The notes: a model not told the origin generated them from the sequence alone. Positions 1 through 9,304 are shown, counted from the first letter of the stretch. The stretch: 64,000 bases of DNA from Oricola cellulosilytica (GCF_019966575.1 NZ_JAINFK010000006.1:124001-188000); one strand, 5' to 3'. Program-made: numbers and translations.

Positions 1-364
1 CGTCGACGCCCTGGACTGAAAGCTGCACATGGTCGAGACCCGCATCGGCCAATGCGTCCATGCGCTTCTCGTTCAGGCCGATCCCTGACGTGATCAGATT
101 GGTGTAGAGACCGCTACCGCTTGCAGCAGCGGTTAGCTCGACGAGGTCGGGTCTGGCAGCCGGCTCCCCGCCCGAGAGATGAACATGCAGAACGCCGAGA
201 TCGGCCGCCTCGCCGAACACCCGAACCCATTCCCGGGTCTCGAGTTCTTCCGCCCGGGTCTTCAGGTCGAGCGGGTTGGAACAATACGGACAGGCAAGGG
301 GGCACCGATGCGTGAGTTCCGCGAGCATCGCCATGGGGGGATGGATGCCGGGAGGGGCGTTCAC
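1..364 (-). CDS. pqqE: PqqE, radical SAM enzyme of PQQ synthesis (partial)
   Basis: N-terminal 121 residues of the radical SAM enzyme that links Glu and Tyr of the PqqA peptide, the first committed step of pyrroloquinoline quinone synthesis in the cytoplasm. The CX3CX2C motif that holds the radical-SAM 4Fe-4S cluster is visible about 20 residues in (RCPLACPYC), followed by the GGEP SAM-binding stretch. The GTG start at 364 overlaps the pqqD stop by 4 bases (GTGA). The gene runs off the left edge, so the C-terminal SPASM domain is not seen. Its place last in a pqqABCDE order makes the assignment firm. Confidence 0.95.
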   Translation of the reverse strand, partial: MNAPPGIHPPMAMLAELTHRCPLACPYCSNPLDLKTRAEELETREWVRVFGEAADLGVLHVHLSGGEPAARPDLVELTAAASGSGLYTNLITSGIGLNEKRMDALADAGLDHVQLSVQGVD

Positions 365-669
365 GATTCGAACTCCAGAAAACGCCGGGCACCCAGATCA
401 TCGAGGAAGGCGACGACGTCCTTTTCGATGACGTCGGCAGGCGCGTCGTAGGTCTCCGCCAGCGTGTCGATCACCTGCCGCAAGGTACTCTTGCCGTCGA
501 GTTGATTGAGAATGGCGATCCCGGTCTCGTCAAGAGCCACGGTGCGCTCCGGGGCGAGCAATACGGTCCGGCCGCGGACCTTGTCTTCGCGCATGCGTAC
601 GCCTCTGGCGAGACGCGGCCGCGACGCCATGTTCAGCGATGCTTTCCGCTCGTTCACGGGGCCGGTCAT
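361..669 (-). CDS. pqqD: PqqD, PqqA peptide chaperone
   Basis: About 102 residues, the usual PqqD size. PqqD is a small winged-helix peptide-binding protein that presents PqqA to PqqE. The family features seen are the conserved [14 protein letters not shown] strand region, then a DGK turn and an acidic helix. The ATG at 669 is chosen because it overlaps the pqqC stop (ATGA); an open extension upstream lies inside pqqC and is unlikely to be used. It is translationally coupled to pqqC before it and pqqE after it. Confidence 0.93.
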   Translation of the reverse strand: MTGPVNERKASLNMASRPRLARGVRMREDKVRGRTVLLAPERTVALDETGIAILNQLDGKSTLRQVIDTLAETYDAPADVIEKDVVAFLDDLGARRFLEFES

Positions 670-1445
670 GCCGGCTCCCTTTCGGGGACGACAGTCAACC
701 CAGACCGACCGTTCCAGCCGCCCGGGGGAATGCGCCCCGGCTCGACGTAGGCCGAATGAAGCGCATCGAGTTGCGACCACAGCACATCGGTCTTGAATTC
801 GAGGGCCGCAGCGGCGGCCAGCTGCTTTTCCGCGGTGTCGGCGTGATCGAGAACATAATTCAATCCGAACGCGACGTCCTTGGGCGCTTCATCGAGACGA
901 TGCCTGAAATAGGCGACCGAACTCTCGTCGGCGAAATCGTAATGGGCAAGCAGGCCGGCAATCCGCTCGGCGTGAATCTTCGGAGCGAACAACTCAGTAA
1001 GGGAAGCCGCCACAGCGTCGAGAAGCGGCATGTCGCGTACGAATCTGACATAGGCGTCCACGGCAAAGCGGGTGGCGGGCAGCACCCCCTCGCAGGATGC
1101 GACATAGTCCGCGTCGAGCCCCACCGCCCGCGCGAGTTGGAGCCAGCGCCGCAGGCCTCCCCCTTCATCGGGTCCGCCGTCATGATCCTCGATCCGGGAG
1201 CGCCACGCCCGGCGAAGGTCCGGGTCTTCACAGCGGGACATGAAGGCGGCGTCCTTCATCGGAATCCGGCTCTGATAATAGTAGCGATTGATAACCCACG
1301 CCCGAACCTGTTTGGCGGTGCATCCGCCTCCGTGAAGAAGCCGATGGAAGGGATGTTTGTCGTGATATCTCTCATCGCCGATCCTGCGCAGCCGCGCCTC
1401 GAAATCCGCGCGGGAAACCAGCTGCGTTTTCTTCGGGAGCGTCAT
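666..1445 (-). CDS. pqqC: PqqC, pyrroloquinoline-quinone synthase
   Basis: 259 residues. PqqC is the cofactorless oxidase that performs the final ring closure and oxidation to PQQ. The all-helical heme-oxygenase-like fold is recognisable from the N-terminal RYHDKHPFH segment, the NRYYYQ helix and the KIHAERIAGLLAHY helix, which hold conserved His/Tyr active-site residues of the family. The start at 1445 gives an ATGA overlap with pqqB; an alternative 12 codons upstream lies inside pqqB. It is the third gene of the tightly overlapped pqqABCDE operon. Confidence 0.95.
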   Translation of the reverse strand: MTLPKKTQLVSRADFEARLRRIGDERYHDKHPFHRLLHGGGCTAKQVRAWVINRYYYQSRIPMKDAAFMSRCEDPDLRRAWRSRIEDHDGGPDEGGGLRRWLQLARAVGLDADYVASCEGVLPATRFAVDAYVRFVRDMPLLDAVAASLTELFAPKIHAERIAGLLAHYDFADESSVAYFRHRLDEAPKDVAFGLNYVLDHADTAEKQLAAAAALEFKTDVLWSQLDALHSAYVEPGRIPPGGWNGRSGLTVVPEREPA

Positions 1446-2350
1446 GCCGAAATCTCCATTCCGTCGGCACCGACGGTCCATCCGGCCTCCTCCACGGCGC
1501 CGCGCTCGGGGGAGCCGGGTCTCCAGACCGGGTTGGTGTTGTTGATGTGGACAAAGACTTTCTTGCGCACACCGAGGCTGCCAAAGGTATTCAGAGAGCC
1601 CTCTTCACCGGACATGGCCATGTGCCCCATCCGCCGTCCGGTCTTCTTGCCTGTTCCGGTCGCTATCATCTCGTCATCGGTGAAAACCGTACCATCGAAA
1701 AAGACGAGATCGGCGTTGCGTAGCCGCCCGGCGAGCGCGGCCGTCATGCGCGCGCATCCGGGAATGTAGAAAACTTTCTTGTCTCCTGCGGTGATTTCGA
1801 CACCCACGGTCTGTTCGCCCTCGAGATCGGTCTCGACCTTGCCCTGCTCCATGTAAAGCGGCACCTTTCCAGGCACCGCAAACAGCCGCGCCGTCAGACC
1901 CGGAGCAATTTCCACCGCCTGCTCCAGTTCGATGGCGGTGAAGCCGACCATCTCCGGATCGAGGGCGTTGAATATCGGATTGGCGGCCAGCGTCTCGACG
2001 ACCGCGCGTGTCGCAAAAACGGTGAAAGCCTGCTTTTCCCGAAGGCTGAGGAGCCCTGCCACATGGTCAATGTCGCCATTCGTCAGCAGAACCGACGCGA
2101 TCGGCGTATCCCGAAGGCTTCGCGGCTGAAGCTGCGGGTTGCTGTGAATCTGCTGTCGTATGTCCGGAGAGGCGTTGAGGAGGGCCCACGCGTTCCGGTC
2201 CGCCGAAACGGCAAGGGATGATTGTGTTTGCGGCAGCAGCCCGCTTTGACCCTCACGGGCGGCGTGGCAATTGTCGCAGCCGCAATTCCACTGGGGCAGA
2301 CCGCCGCCCGCCGCAGCACCCAGAATCAGGGCGTGCAAAGACGATGACAT
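1442..2350 (-). CDS. pqqB: PqqB, MBL-fold hydroxylase of PQQ synthesis
   Basis: 302 residues, normal for PqqB. It is a metallo-beta-lactamase-fold protein thought to hydroxylate the tyrosine part of the crosslinked PqqA peptide. Near the N-terminus is the structural zinc motif CGCDNC, preceded by LGAAAGGGLPQWN, both hallmarks of PqqB. The later TNGDIDHVAGLLSLRE segment corresponds to the MBL metal site. It starts 26 bases after the pqqA stop and ends in an ATGA overlap with pqqC. Confidence 0.95.
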   Translation of the reverse strand: MSSSLHALILGAAAGGGLPQWNCGCDNCHAAREGQSGLLPQTQSSLAVSADRNAWALLNASPDIRQQIHSNPQLQPRSLRDTPIASVLLTNGDIDHVAGLLSLREKQAFTVFATRAVVETLAANPIFNALDPEMVGFTAIELEQAVEIAPGLTARLFAVPGKVPLYMEQGKVETDLEGEQTVGVEITAGDKKVFYIPGCARMTAALAGRLRNADLVFFDGTVFTDDEMIATGTGKKTGRRMGHMAMSGEEGSLNTFGSLGVRKKVFVHINNTNPVWRPGSPERGAVEEAGWTVGADGMEISA

Positions 2351-2376
2351 CCCGCTCGCCCTGTGATCCGGCTACT

Positions 2377-2472
2377 TCAGAACAGGATCGGTTCGTCCCC
2401 GTCCGCCGGGGCGTAACGGGTCACTTCCATCCCGCAACTGACTTCGATAATTTTGGGCGCTTTCCAAGCCAT
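2377..2472 (-). CDS. pqqA: PqqA, PQQ precursor peptide
   Basis: A 31-residue peptide beginning MAWKAPKI and containing E-V-T-R-Y (Glu16 and Tyr20), the EX3Y pair that PqqE joins and that becomes the PQQ backbone. Such peptides are easily missed because of their size. The start follows a GAGGAGAAACTGCC region, a good ribosome-binding site. It heads the pqqABCDE operon. The product requires no leader and is consumed as substrate, so copy number normally exceeds that of the enzymes. Confidence 0.93.
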   Translation of the reverse strand: MAWKAPKIIEVSCGMEVTRYAPADGDEPILF

Positions 2473-3123
2473 GGCAGTTTCTCCTCTCGAATTTCAGGGC
2501 GTGAAAATTTGCTCATACCCCAAGACCGGCCCCTGAAAAACCGGACGGCCGCATCGGGATTACACTGACACTTGCTTAGGTCCAACACAAGTTCGCAGCG
2601 TTGATTTCGCCCTCTGGCGAGGTACGATTTCACGCTGAGAAGGCACGAAAACCGAAGTTTTTCCGTTGGCGCCTTCGTTGCAGCTCTCCCACCATGCCAC
2701 CGGTGGGGCCCGGTTCTTCTCACTCCCACTCCATCATATCCTAGATGGATAGCGCATTATTTTTGCTGGTGTTTCTACGGCACTTGAACATCCGTACCGT
2801 CAGAAATACCGCCAGAATCTCAAGCTATTGAAGTCATTCATTTATTTTTATCGATCAAGTTTTTGTTATCAACGGATTTTTTCAATTCGCATTCCAAGTT
2901 GCGTAGCAAGTGCCGGTCTGAAATCACAGTCGTCATCGTCTCTAAATAAATGCTCCGCCTGAAACCGATCCTCCAACATCTGCGCCGATAAGTGCGCTTC
3001 ACAGTTCCCCTAGCAATCCTTCACTTAGGTCGGCCGTTGCCGCGGTCCGCAAGAAACTGCACGCTGACACGGATTCAATCAATGAGTTTGTCGAGCAGCG
3101 AATACGAGGCTGCCACCTTCGGC
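2473..3123. other. Gene-poor spacer upstream of pqqA
   Basis: About 650 bases with no convincing gene. It should hold the pqq promoter immediately right of 2472. It also holds one copy of a long direct repeat (2719-2871), right of which the sequence becomes AT-rich. Nothing else is recognisable. Confidence 0.6.
2719..2871. repeat. Long direct repeat, left copy (possible att site)
   Basis: Bases 2719-2741 are identical to 62361-62383 (23 of 23). Similarity continues rightward for about 130 bases at roughly 70 percent identity and without a length change up to GTACCGTCAG (offset 75 in both copies). On the minus strand the core reads DMMEWE followed by TGA, recalling the C-terminal end of GMP synthetase (guaA), a known island attachment gene in mesorhizobia. 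The copies lie 59.6 kb apart in the same orientation. The att role is inference. Confidence 0.7.
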
Positions 3124-3774
3124 TCACTCTCCAGCAAAGTCTGCCAGTCCCAGATAGGTGATGTCGATCCGCCCGACGTCCTCGCCTACGTTCGCGCGTA
3201 AAAGGCCGGCTCTTCCAGGGTTCAGCGCGGCCTGTAGATTGCCGATAAAGGCGCCGTCGGAGGAGAGAACCCGAGGCTGACCGTTCCAGTGATGAACCTG
3301 GACGGGTGTACCTGATGGTGGTGTAGCTGCAAGCCACGCCACATTCGCCCAGTATCTACGGTCAGCCCAAGTACGGTTTTCGTGCGGTGTGAAACTCTGA
3401 ACGAATTCTGTCCACATTGCCTTTGTCTCAATCGTCGGCCAATCGGGCAGAGCACTCCGAGCTGCAACGGCTTCAGAATTGAGCCATTGCCGAAGCTCCT
3501 GCGCCGTCTGAAAGGTAGCACCTGTGTCCCCGACAGCCTTGATCGCTGCAAGTCTCGAATTGAAGCCTGCCTGGATGAGAATCGATGCGGAGCGATTGAG
3601 TGTGCCGGTTGCCACGGCCGGAACGGCATAGCCGAGCTCATAATCTTCGAGAGCAAAATTAAAGTCGCCAACCTTATCGCCGTTAGCAGCCGCGCGGACC
3701 CTGATCGCTTCCATCGCCCAAGGAAGGCGATATCCCCGAGCCCTGGCGCCATCGTGTAAGCAATCTTCAACTCT
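3124..3774 (-). pseudogene. Fragment of a large, probably helicase-type protein
   Basis: An open frame of about 217 codons that lacks a credible start: the frame is closed upstream by a TAG near 3775. It reads like the C-terminal part of a much larger protein, with a helical stretch around ALEDYELGYAVPAVATGT and RLAAIKAV and a compact beta-rich end. I have an impression of resemblance to C-terminal regions of very large bacterial helicase-like proteins but cannot confirm it. It sits just inside the left direct repeat, with no operon partner, and is best read as island debris. Confidence 0.4.
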
Positions 3775-3844
3775 CTATCCTTTCGCGCAGACACGCCACC
3801 GCAGTTTGACGGACCTTGCATGCTCCCTGCCGCGTGATTTAGCG

Positions 3845-3870
3845 CCCGCACCCGAAAACCCCGGTGCGGG
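3845..3870 (-). terminator. GC-rich hairpin after ttrA
   Basis: Stem CCCGCACC / GGTGCGGG (8 bp) with a 10-base loop, starting 8 bases beyond the ttrA stop. There is no clear U-run, so it may be a weak terminator or an mRNA-end stabiliser. Confidence 0.5.
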
Positions 3871-3877
3871 CCATCGG

Positions 3878-6800
3878 TCAGGCCGCGACAGTCGCCTTTT
3901 TCACCCGCACCGGCAGGCCCTGGCGCACGGCCGCACCGCTGATCGGTTCAAGCCACGTGCCCGCGATATTTCGCGTCGGATCAGCAAACCCCAAATCGTT
4001 CAGGTTCACCCCGGCACCAACCCAAGGATTGCCGCCAAAGGGCTCGCCATCGATCTGGTGTGCCCCGGCACCCAGTTCGCGGTGGCCAAAGCCGTGCTCG
4101 ATCCCCAACGCACCGCGCATCACCGCGCGGCTCACCAGTGCGGTGCCGGTGACTTGCCCGCCGGGACTTTCAATCTCGATCAGGTCGCCATGCTCGACCC
4201 CGAACCACTCGGCATCAAGATGATTGATCAGCACCGGATTGTAGGGCTTGATCATCCGCAGACGGTCGAGCCCCGCGGCATAGGGATTCATCAGGTTGGA
4301 CTTGAACGAGAAGGCCAGGAGCGGCCAGTCCTTCTGCGGATAGACCTCGCGCATCGGCGTGCCGTCGGCGAGCTGCGCGATCTGCAATTGCGGCACACCG
4401 CGGTGGCGCTGGCCGGTCTGGCTGTCGATCGTAGTGCCAACCTCTTCATTGTAGATGCACAATGTGCGCTTCCACGCATTTCCGAGATTTTCGCCGTCAT
4501 TGGCTTTCTTGTAGGGCTGGTAACGGCCGCCGCGCGAATAAAGGTAGGCGACAGGGCCGCGCTCCTCTTCCGGTAGGACCGCCTCGATTTTCGGCAACAG
4601 AGGATCGAGGCCGCTCAGTTCGACGTCGTCTTCGGTCGCCTCCGAAAGAGGCTCGCCCTGAAAGGCAATGTTCGCGGCGGCACGCAGGAAGTAATCCTGG
4701 GCCGAGTTGAGTGGCAGGAGGGTGCCGTCGGCCCCCGGGATCGCCTCGTCGCCGAAGCCCTTGAGCCCCAGCCGCTTGGCGACCGCGATGAAGAAGCTCT
4801 CCATGCTGACCGGCTGAGCCTCTGCGGTCTTGACCTGGCGCGGCTCGATCACCGGCCAGCAGGCCGTGGTCATCTTGGTGAGGTTGCCCGACCAGGCTCC
4901 GGTGAAGCCCCAAACCTCATACATCACGGAATCCGGGAAAAGGTAGTCGGCATAGCGGTTGGTTTCGTTGATGAATCCGTCCACCGCCACGTAGAGGCCG
5001 AGCTTTTTGGGGTCGGCCAGCTTCTTGCCGATCAGCTTGTCGAGCCCCGCTTGCCCGTAGATCGGATTGGCCATGCAACCGATAACAGCCTTGATCGGAT
5101 AGGGGTATCCGTCGAGCGCTGAGGGCAGGTGCTCGGTCAGCGTCGGCGGCGCCAGCGAGCGCCAGGGCGCGGTGGCCGGATAGGGGTTCTCGCCCGCAGC
5201 AACCTTGCGCTTGTATTCCGAGGATTTCTCATACGGGAATTTCGAGCGCGACAGGAAGATACCCTTGGGCTTGCGCATCCCTGGAAAGGCCTTGAGGTTA
5301 TAGCGCGGGCCCTTGCCCACGCCATTGAACGAGCCGCCGCCATGAGCAGCCCCGCCTGTCCGGTTCATCGAGCCGGCCAGCAGGTTCAGCATCTGCACGC
5401 CAAAGGTGGCGTAAAATCCGCTGCTCGACATCATGCCGCCATGGCAGTCGGCGACAGCGCGGCGACCGCCAGCCTTGAACCGCGACGCGATCTCGGCGAT
5501 CCGTCTCTCCGGCACGCCGCATTCGACCGCATAATCGGCCACGCTGTGTTCTTCGGCAGCCTCGCGCAGCAGCGTCAGGCTGCTCTTGACCGCGACACGC
5601 GTACCATCAGGCAGGTCCACCGCATCCGTGACGAAAAGCTCGCCGCGTGCTGCCTCGGCGGCCGCGATCAACTCACCTCCGGCAATAACCATTGGCCCGT
5701 CATCCTCGGCCTCAGCCTCAGTCAACCCCAAGTCTGACCGAAGCAGGAAACGGTCCTGACGCGGGTGTCCATCCTCGACAATCACCAGATGGGTGGCGTT
5801 GGTATGGCCCGCCTCGCCCGCCGCCTTGGCGGCCTTGTCTGCAGGGAGCGCCAGGAAGTCGGCGGCATAACCGTCATTGTCCATCAACCAGCGGATCAGG
5901 CCCATGGCCAGCGCCGTGTCCGAGCCGGGCCGCACTGGAACCCAGTTGGCGTGAACGCCAGCGGATTCAACCACCGAGGCGTTCAGCGCCGGATCGACGA
6001 CGACATAATCGAGTGTGCCACGCGCCCGGGCCTCCGCCAGAAGCCGACCCTGACGCTTGAACGGGTTACCGGCCTGGCTGGGCGCCGAACCGATGAACAG
6101 ACCGAATTTAGCATTGGCGAAATCGGGCTTCACATGAGCGAATTTCGCCATGTCGTTCATCACCGCGCCCGACCCCATCCGGAACGCCAGCCCGCAGTAA
6201 GAACCGTGATGGCCATAATTGCGAGTGCCGAAGGCGTTGAAGGCGAATCGCTTGAGCAGCGCCGAGCGGCCGTAGTCGGTGGCTTCCATGACCAGAAGCT
6301 GGTTGGTCTTCGGGCCGAACTCCGGGTTCTCCGGATCGATCAGCGTCTCGTAATCGTTAATCGCGCGCAGGCCCTCGACATCGCCCTCGCCGAAAAGGTC
6401 GCCACCCTCGCAAATCTCCTCGATCGCCCGCTCGAAGGAGATGGTCTGCCATTGGCCCGAGCCGCGCGGACCCGACCGCTTGAGGCAAGACAATACCCGG
6501 TGCGGACTGTCGATCTGACCGATCATCGCGTTGCCACGAGCGCACGCCGTCGAACGGTTCTGCTGCCCCATGTCACCGAGTGCGCTAACACTCAGCAACG
6601 CCTCGCGAACAGGTGTCGCGTGATCCAGGTGCTGATCCGCCGAGAGCGGATTGTAGGGATTGCCCGCAACCCGCAGAACCCGGTCGGTTCCATTCTCGAT
6701 TCGCACCCGGACACCGCACTTCGTGGTGCAGCCGTAGCAAACGGTGAAGGCCATACGCTGGTCGGGATTGATTTCCAGGTCTCCGGTGTCGAGGTCGACA

Positions 6801-6973
6801 CGGTATTCCGGCGCGGGCGCGTTGCCGTAGATCGGGTGATCGGGCTTTTCGCCGGCGCTTCCGCTCAGCCCGTGGGCGAGCTTTTCCAGCGGTTCGGCAT
6901 AGCCGGCGACGAAGGTGGCAGCGCCGCCAGCGGCGACGGTGCCCTGAAGCAATCTGCGGCGAGTCTTATCCAT
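3878..6973 (-). CDS. ttrA: Tetrathionate reductase-like molybdopterin subunit A
   Basis: 1031 residues, matching the unusually long TtrA branch of the DMSO-reductase family. It begins with a twin-arginine signal (MDKTRRRLLQG), so it works in the periplasm. Cys79, Cys82, Cys86 and Cys143 form the N-terminal 4Fe-4S motif, and Cys259 in NYGHHGSYCG is the expected molybdenum ligand. TtrA reduces tetrathionate to thiosulfate with electrons from the quinol pool through TtrC and TtrB. The start at 6973 overlaps ttrC by 8 bases and is fixed by the Tat signal. SoeA-type sulfite dehydrogenase is less likely because Soe is cytoplasmic. The direction in vivo could be oxidative; the sequence cannot tell. 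Confidence 0.8.
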   Translation of the reverse strand: MDKTRRRLLQGTVAAGGAATFVAGYAEPLEKLAHGLSGSAGEKPDHPIYGNAPAPEYRVDLDTGDLEINPDQRMAFTVCYGCTTKCGVRVRIENGTDRVLRVAGNPYNPLSADQHLDHATPVREALLSVSALGDMGQQNRSTACARGNAMIGQIDSPHRVLSCLKRSGPRGSGQWQTISFERAIEEICEGGDLFGEGDVEGLRAINDYETLIDPENPEFGPKTNQLLVMEATDYGRSALLKRFAFNAFGTRNYGHHGSYCGLAFRMGSGAVMNDMAKFAHVKPDFANAKFGLFIGSAPSQAGNPFKRQGRLLAEARARGTLDYVVVDPALNASVVESAGVHANWVPVRPGSDTALAMGLIRWLMDNDGYAADFLALPADKAAKAAGEAGHTNATHLVIVEDGHPRQDRFLLRSDLGLTEAEAEDDGPMVIAGGELIAAAEAARGELFVTDAVDLPDGTRVAVKSSLTLLREAAEEHSVADYAVECGVPERRIAEIASRFKAGGRRAVADCHGGMMSSSGFYATFGVQMLNLLAGSMNRTGGAAHGGGSFNGVGKGPRYNLKAFPGMRKPKGIFLSRSKFPYEKSSEYKRKVAAGENPYPATAPWRSLAPPTLTEHLPSALDGYPYPIKAVIGCMANPIYGQAGLDKLIGKKLADPKKLGLYVAVDGFINETNRYADYLFPDSVMYEVWGFTGAWSGNLTKMTTACWPVIEPRQVKTAEAQPVSMESFFIAVAKRLGLKGFGDEAIPGADGTLLPLNSAQDYFLRAAANIAFQGEPLSEATEDDVELSGLDPLLPKIEAVLPEEERGPVAYLYSRGGRYQPYKKANDGENLGNAWKRTLCIYNEEVGTTIDSQTGQRHRGVPQLQIAQLADGTPMREVYPQKDWPLLAFSFKSNLMNPYAAGLDRLRMIKPYNPVLINHLDAEWFGVEHGDLIEIESPGGQVTGTALVSRAVMRGALGIEHGFGHRELGAGAHQIDGEPFGGNPWVGAGVNLNDLGFADPTRNIAGTWLEPISGAAVRQGLPVRVKKATVAA

Positions 6974-8111
6974 AGCTCGGTTCTCCTTTGGTGGCGGAGA
7001 GCGTGTCTGCCCCGTCGCGACCGCCGTAGGCGGCCCGCCAGGGAACGAAGAGGTTGACGACGACGACCACGGCCAGCCACAGCCCGAAGGTGCCCACGAT
7101 GCCGAGCAGACCTTGCGAGCCCAGCGACAGCGTGTAGTCGTTGAAACCGGCGGTGTGTTTGGCGATCGTCTGCACATCCATCAGGACGGTCCAGCGGAAC
7201 ATCCACGCCACGGCCAGCGCAAGGAGGCCGAGAATCCAGCGCGTGCCGCGCAGCGAACCCATCACTTCCATCAGTCCGGCGCCAAGGAACAGCAGGATGC
7301 CGGCGGCCACGCCCCAATATGCGGCCCGGCGCCAGCCGGCATTGTCGCGCACAGACTCCAGTGCCGCCGCAACGGAGCCGTCGTTGATCGCCAATCCTTG
7401 GGCCAACCAGCCTGCCGCGACCAGTCCGGCCAGAACCGTGGCGACCAGAATGATCGTAAGCATCTGGTCGCCAGCCAACGGGTGACGCATGCCGGAGAAG
7501 CGATTGATCACCACTGCCAGCCCCGCAGCTCCGATCACGCCGGTCAGAAGAAATATCGCCGGGAGGTATTCCGTATGCCAGAGCGGACGAGCCTTCAGGA
7601 TGGCGACTTCAGCACCAGTGTATACCATTACCGAGAAGGACAGCACGACGGCGACGACGCCCACAACAACAACCAGCCAGCGTGGCGTTTTCCACTGCCC
7701 AAGCGGGATCCCGCGGGCGATCAGACCCTGCAGCCCGCCCGCGCCAGCGCGTGCCTTCAACGGGTCGCGCCAGATTAGCCAAGCAAGGAAAATTACCGCG
7801 CCAACATAGAGCGGAAGGAAAATACTGCCTAGCGACATCCACGAAGACGGCGTCGGATAGGCGTAGAAGTGCCAGAAGCGGAGCGGCTGGTGCAAATCAG
7901 CCAGCAGCGACACCGGGGCCACAATCGCGGTGCTCACCGCGCCAAGAAGCGCCAGCCGCGCCGCCGGCTTCCATTTCTCCCGACCCAGGATCGCGCCAGG
8001 AATCACCAACCAGAGAGAAGCATAGGACAACCCGATGAGAAAAAAATACTGCACCGCCCAAGGATACCAGGCGATGCCGTAGCGCGGTGCGACGAGTTCA
8101 ATGCTCTGCAT
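6966..8111 (-). CDS. ttrC: NrfD/TtrC-type quinol-interacting membrane subunit
   Basis: 381 residues, strongly hydrophobic with about nine or ten predicted membrane helices, typical of the NrfD/PsrC/TtrC family that exchanges electrons between the quinone pool and a periplasmic iron-sulfur subunit. Conserved features include the N-terminal WYPWAVQYFFLIG helix and a LADLHQPLRFWHF loop near the quinone site. The start at 8111 overlaps the end of ttrB by 14 bases and has a GGGG element upstream; an ATG 33 bases earlier is also possible. The gene order B-C-A matches ttrBCA of enterobacteria. Confidence 0.82.
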   Translation of the reverse strand: MQSIELVAPRYGIAWYPWAVQYFFLIGLSYASLWLVIPGAILGREKWKPAARLALLGAVSTAIVAPVSLLADLHQPLRFWHFYAYPTPSSWMSLGSIFLPLYVGAVIFLAWLIWRDPLKARAGAGGLQGLIARGIPLGQWKTPRWLVVVVGVVAVVLSFSVMVYTGAEVAILKARPLWHTEYLPAIFLLTGVIGAAGLAVVINRFSGMRHPLAGDQMLTIILVATVLAGLVAAGWLAQGLAINDGSVAAALESVRDNAGWRRAAYWGVAAGILLFLGAGLMEVMGSLRGTRWILGLLALAVAWMFRWTVLMDVQTIAKHTAGFNDYTLSLGSQGLLGIVGTFGLWLAVVVVVNLFVPWRAAYGGRDGADTLSATKGEPSYG

Positions 8112-8877
8112 ATTCGTACCCCAATTCCTGCCCTTCGCCGTCACGGATTTCCCACAGTTCGGGCGCCGCGGACGGGCGGTCGATAAAGCGTTCGTCCATG
8201 CCCAGATAGAAAACGTGAGGCACCGTGTTCTTCTCTGGCTGGAGCACCATCAGTTCGCCCCGATATTCCTCGACCATTTTCGAAATCTGGCTTCCCGGAT
8301 CGTTCAGGTCGCCGATAATGCGCGCCCCTCCGACGCAGGATTCGACGCAGGCCGGCAGCAGACCGGCCTCCAGCCGATGGGCGCAGAAAGTGCATTTGTC
8401 GGCGGTTTGAGTGCGGTCGTTGATGAAGCGCGCGTCATACGGACAGGCTTGCACGCAGTAGGCACACCCCACGCACCGGTCGCTGTCAACCAGGACAATG
8501 CCGTCCTCCTGCTGATAAGTCGCTTGTACCGGGCAAACCGGCACGCAGGGCGGATTATCGCAGTGGTTGCACAGTCGCGGCAGCATGAACTGCACAGCGT
8601 TGCCGCTTTCCAAGCTTTCCACTTCGTATTGCGAAACGATTGTGCGGAATTTACCCAGCGGCGCCTGGTTTTCGATGTGACAGGAAACGGTACAGGCTTG
8701 GCAGCCAATGCACCGCCGCAGATCGATAAGCATCGCATAGCGTTTTTTCGGATCGCCGCCACGTCGCGGTGGCTGATCGTTTATTCCGGCGTTGGCCACC
8801 GTGGACAGCGGAACCAAGGCGGCACCGGCTGTAACACGAGCGACTTGTTGCAAGAAAAATCGGCGAGCAAGTTCCAT
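8098..8877 (-). CDS. ttrB: Tat-exported ferredoxin-like subunit B (4x 4Fe-4S)
   Basis: 259 residues. The N-terminus MELARRFFLQQ followed by a hydrophobic stretch to about residue 30 is a Tat signal. Four cysteine clusters follow in the usual order: CIGCQACTVSC, CNHCDNPPCVPVC, CVGCAYCVQAC and CTFC...C...C, which bind four 4Fe-4S centres forming a wire between TtrC and TtrA. The ATG at 8877 is preceded by an AGAGAG element; earlier in-frame codons lack the signal peptide. First gene of the ttrBCA operon; an FNR-type palindrome lies about 70 bases upstream. Confidence 0.87.
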   Translation of the reverse strand: MELARRFFLQQVARVTAGAALVPLSTVANAGINDQPPRRGGDPKKRYAMLIDLRRCIGCQACTVSCHIENQAPLGKFRTIVSQYEVESLESGNAVQFMLPRLCNHCDNPPCVPVCPVQATYQQEDGIVLVDSDRCVGCAYCVQACPYDARFINDRTQTADKCTFCAHRLEAGLLPACVESCVGGARIIGDLNDPGSQISKMVEEYRGELMVLQPEKNTVPHVFYLGMDERFIDRPSAAPELWEIRDGEGQELGYEYAEH

Positions 8878-9252
8878 AAGCTCTCTACTTTCTTCAGCAC
8901 GGAATTTCCGTGTCCGTAATCCGTAAATGTTGCGCGCAGCTAAAGGTTGACCTAGGTCAACAACACGCAAGACGCATGGCTGGATTGCTTCAACCGCATA
9001 GCTGGCAAAGGTCAGCGAACTTGACCAAACCCAATCGGCGCCAACGGTATCTTTCATCAAAATCGCCGATAACGTCCGTTGGGGCAGATGGAATTTTCAC
9101 TTTGTTCCGGGGAGAAATTCGCGGCCTCGGCGCCAATATTGAAGGAACGTCTTCCATCCCGGTCTTCAGAATGGCCCCTAGAGAGTGAGACAGGAAGCAT
9201 GCTGTCCGTCGCCGAGCGGAGTTGGCGGAAAACCATTCCAAACGCTGGGATC
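8878..9252. other. Promoter region and spacer upstream of ttrB
   Basis: About 375 bases without a gene. The part near 8900-8990 is expected to hold the ttr promoter and contains the palindrome listed separately. The rest shows nothing recognisable. Confidence 0.6.
8947..8960. promoter_or_regulatory. CRP/FNR-family palindrome upstream of ttrB
   Basis: TTGACCTAGGTCAA is a perfect 14-base palindrome. It keeps the TTGA-N6-TCAA core of FNR/FixK boxes and lies about 70 bases before the ttrB start, where an activator site would be expected. Tetrathionate reductase is FNR-dependent in Salmonella, which fits. Confidence 0.6.
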
Positions 9253-9290
9253 GCAAAAAACGCGGCGCGTCAAAGCGATGCGCCGCGTTT
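9253..9290 (-). terminator. Rho-independent terminator of the yeeE pair
   Basis: Perfect 11-bp stem (AAACGCGGCGC at 9258-9268 with its complement at 9280-9290) around an 11-base loop. On the minus strand the stem runs directly into six T residues. It lies 14 bases after the stop of the gene at 9305. Confidence 0.85.
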
Positions 9291-9304
9291 CGTGTCGATC
9301 AACT

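Noticed and set aside
639-1769. Long rightward open frame across pqqC and pqqB
   Set aside because: It is antisense to two clear pqq genes and its translation is basic and low in recognisable motifs; GC-rich codon shadows explain it.
3878-8877. SoeABC sulfite dehydrogenase as an alternative for the ttr operon
   Set aside because: Both the catalytic and the ferredoxin subunits carry Tat signals and subunit A is longer than SoeA; Soe is cytoplasmic.
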